Positions 62,856 through 64,000 of a DNA stretch of 64,000 nt are shown here, piece by piece. The position numbers were made by a program, and so were the translations under genes. Within the stretch, counting starts at the first letter, position 1; each line of letters starts with the position of its first letter. The stretch is from Bursaphelenchus xylophilus (lineage: Eukaryota > Nematoda > Chromadorea > Rhabditida > Aphelenchoididae), in contig CAJFCV020000003.1 in assembly GCA_904066235.2 (NCBI GenBank), forward strand, positions 10,726,001 through 10,790,000. Direction: 5' to 3'. The notes beneath the pieces were generated by a model. It did not search any database. It saw nothing but the letters and a program-made list of their open reading frames with translations, and had not been told where the DNA came from.

Positions 62856-64000
62856 TTTGACTTGGCTGAATGATGAGTTTAAAATACGAAATTGAATTGT
62901 AAATTGGAAGCTAATAGAGATTTTGACGTATAAGGGAAGTGCCTCAAGCGCAACGCTCTGATTTTCTTAAAATTTTACACACATGTCGGAAAAAGGGCCA
63001 CGTATTAATTCCTGAAAATTTTAGCTCCTGCTTTCCAGTCGCCGTCGGGATATTGAACGATGTTTGTGGCCGAGAGAGTACGCGAAATGCGGAGAGCGGT
63101 CAGAAAAAACACTTTTGGCTGTATCTTTGTCAGTTGTGTACGGAAAAAATTAGTTTTTTGTGGAAACATTGTTTTCTACTATAGAATTCGCTGGGACACT
63201 TTTAGTACCGAAATTTGCAAAAAAGCTGTTATTTTTTGCTGGCCTTCGACCTAAAAATCCTGGTCATTTCTGCAAAACGCGAGCTAGAAGTCTCACATAT
63301 CAAATTATTCAAAAAAAAAATTAATAAATAAAGGGAAATAAATTTGCGCCAATTTTAATGAAAATCCGAGCGTCACACCCCTCGCTAGGCTAAAGTAAGC
63401 TTCTATACAGCGTAACCCTTCTATAACGACTTCATTTTCTGATTCTGTATTGTTATACAGGCTGTTTAACGACTCCAGGTTTCATCAAAATCTGAGCCGC
63501 ACTACCTCAGATATTCTCCATGTCCTTGTTGCTTCATTGCTTCTATACTCCGCCGATTTAATTTGGACCAGTCTGAAACTTGAAAACGGTTATAGATATG
63601 AACTCCATTCCTTCAACAAGTTTGATTACCAGTCGACTCTATGTTCAACTGTAGCAAAATATTTCCTCTGCCTTGAGGCACAAGAAAAATATTCCGATTT
63701 TTTAATTTTGGCCGTCGAAAAAGTTTGGACCAGGGCTACAAAAATTTGCATTTCTTTAAAACTACTTGGGGTGAAACCATTATAACTTGTGAAAACAATT
63801 GTTATTCCCTGCTGGTTCTAACGAGCAGGGAATTCCGAGATCAGCGCTGTGTTAAAGGCCCTGAGGGCAGTTTTTAACAAAATTTCCAAAATTCCAGAAA
63901 TTTTTCGCCCTAGCGCTTGAGTAAGAAGCGTAAATCGTCTTAAATTAGTTTCAATGCAACCACAGTATAGTGTACATCTAATTGGATGACGTTATAAAAC
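62856..64000. other. Downstream intergenic, repeat-derived
   Basis: It contains a copy of the 450-bp MITE family (62934-63387) and CAGT-family remnants near 63409-63475. A 111-codon + frame at 63450-63785 shows no family features and overlaps repeat sequence, so I do not call it a gene. Confidence 0.5.
62934..63387. repeat. Copy of the 450-bp MITE family
   Basis: It starts GGGAAGTGCCTCAAGCGCAA, has GGCCGAGAGAGTACGCG and CAAAACGCGAGCTAGAAG inside and ends AAATCCGAGCGTCACACCC, in the same order as 9488-9938. Confidence 0.65.

Overview
The window looks like a nematode nuclear chromosome: AT-rich, with introns of up to 12.9 kb, TTTCAG-type 3' splice sites and very many small inverted-repeat transposons. 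The main gene is a roundabout/SAX-3 axon-guidance receptor whose exons match, from memory, the Caenorhabditis SAX-3 protein domain by domain. The first 29.8 kb and the last 1.2 kb hold no host gene that I can recognise.

Layout. 1-18.4 kb: intergenic DNA full of MITEs. These include a roughly 450-bp family with TAA target duplications (reference copy 9488-9938), a short family with CAGT...TTCGTTATA ends, and an 884-bp TA-flanked element at 5713-6596. 18371-25087: a large snap-back element between TTAA sites. Its right arm is split by a complete Ty3/gypsy retrotransposon (19595-24600, identical 180-bp LTRs, 5-bp target duplication, one open gag-pol frame of 1458 codons). 25.1-29.8 kb: intergenic, with MITE copies and homopolymer-rich tracts.

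29813-62523 (+): sax-3/robo in 12 coding exons, with phases that join without a break into a predicted 1169-residue protein. It has a signal peptide, five Ig domains, three FN3 domains, one membrane span and a 294-residue tail with a PYASTT (CC1-like) motif and proline-rich runs. The start codon lies 5 nt after a 3' splice site, which suggests spliced-leader trans-splicing. Intron 3 appears to be GC-AG. Introns 5 and 6 (12.9 and 10.7 kb) hold nested mobile elements: a TTAA-flanked element that carries fragments of a ribosomal protein S18 gene, a hAT element with an 8-bp target duplication and two other MITEs inside it, a TTA-flanked element with a tRNA-like segment, and several hairpins.

Beyond known families, a short near-palindromic motif (GATATTATACTWGR, both orientations) recurs about 30 times. 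I see it only from just upstream of exon 1 to intron 11, and in the snap-back element next to that element's own splice-like signals. It is absent in full form from the first 18 kb and from 25-29.4 kb. This is the least explained signal here. All coordinates come from reading by eye; repeat boundaries without a stated target duplication are approximate.
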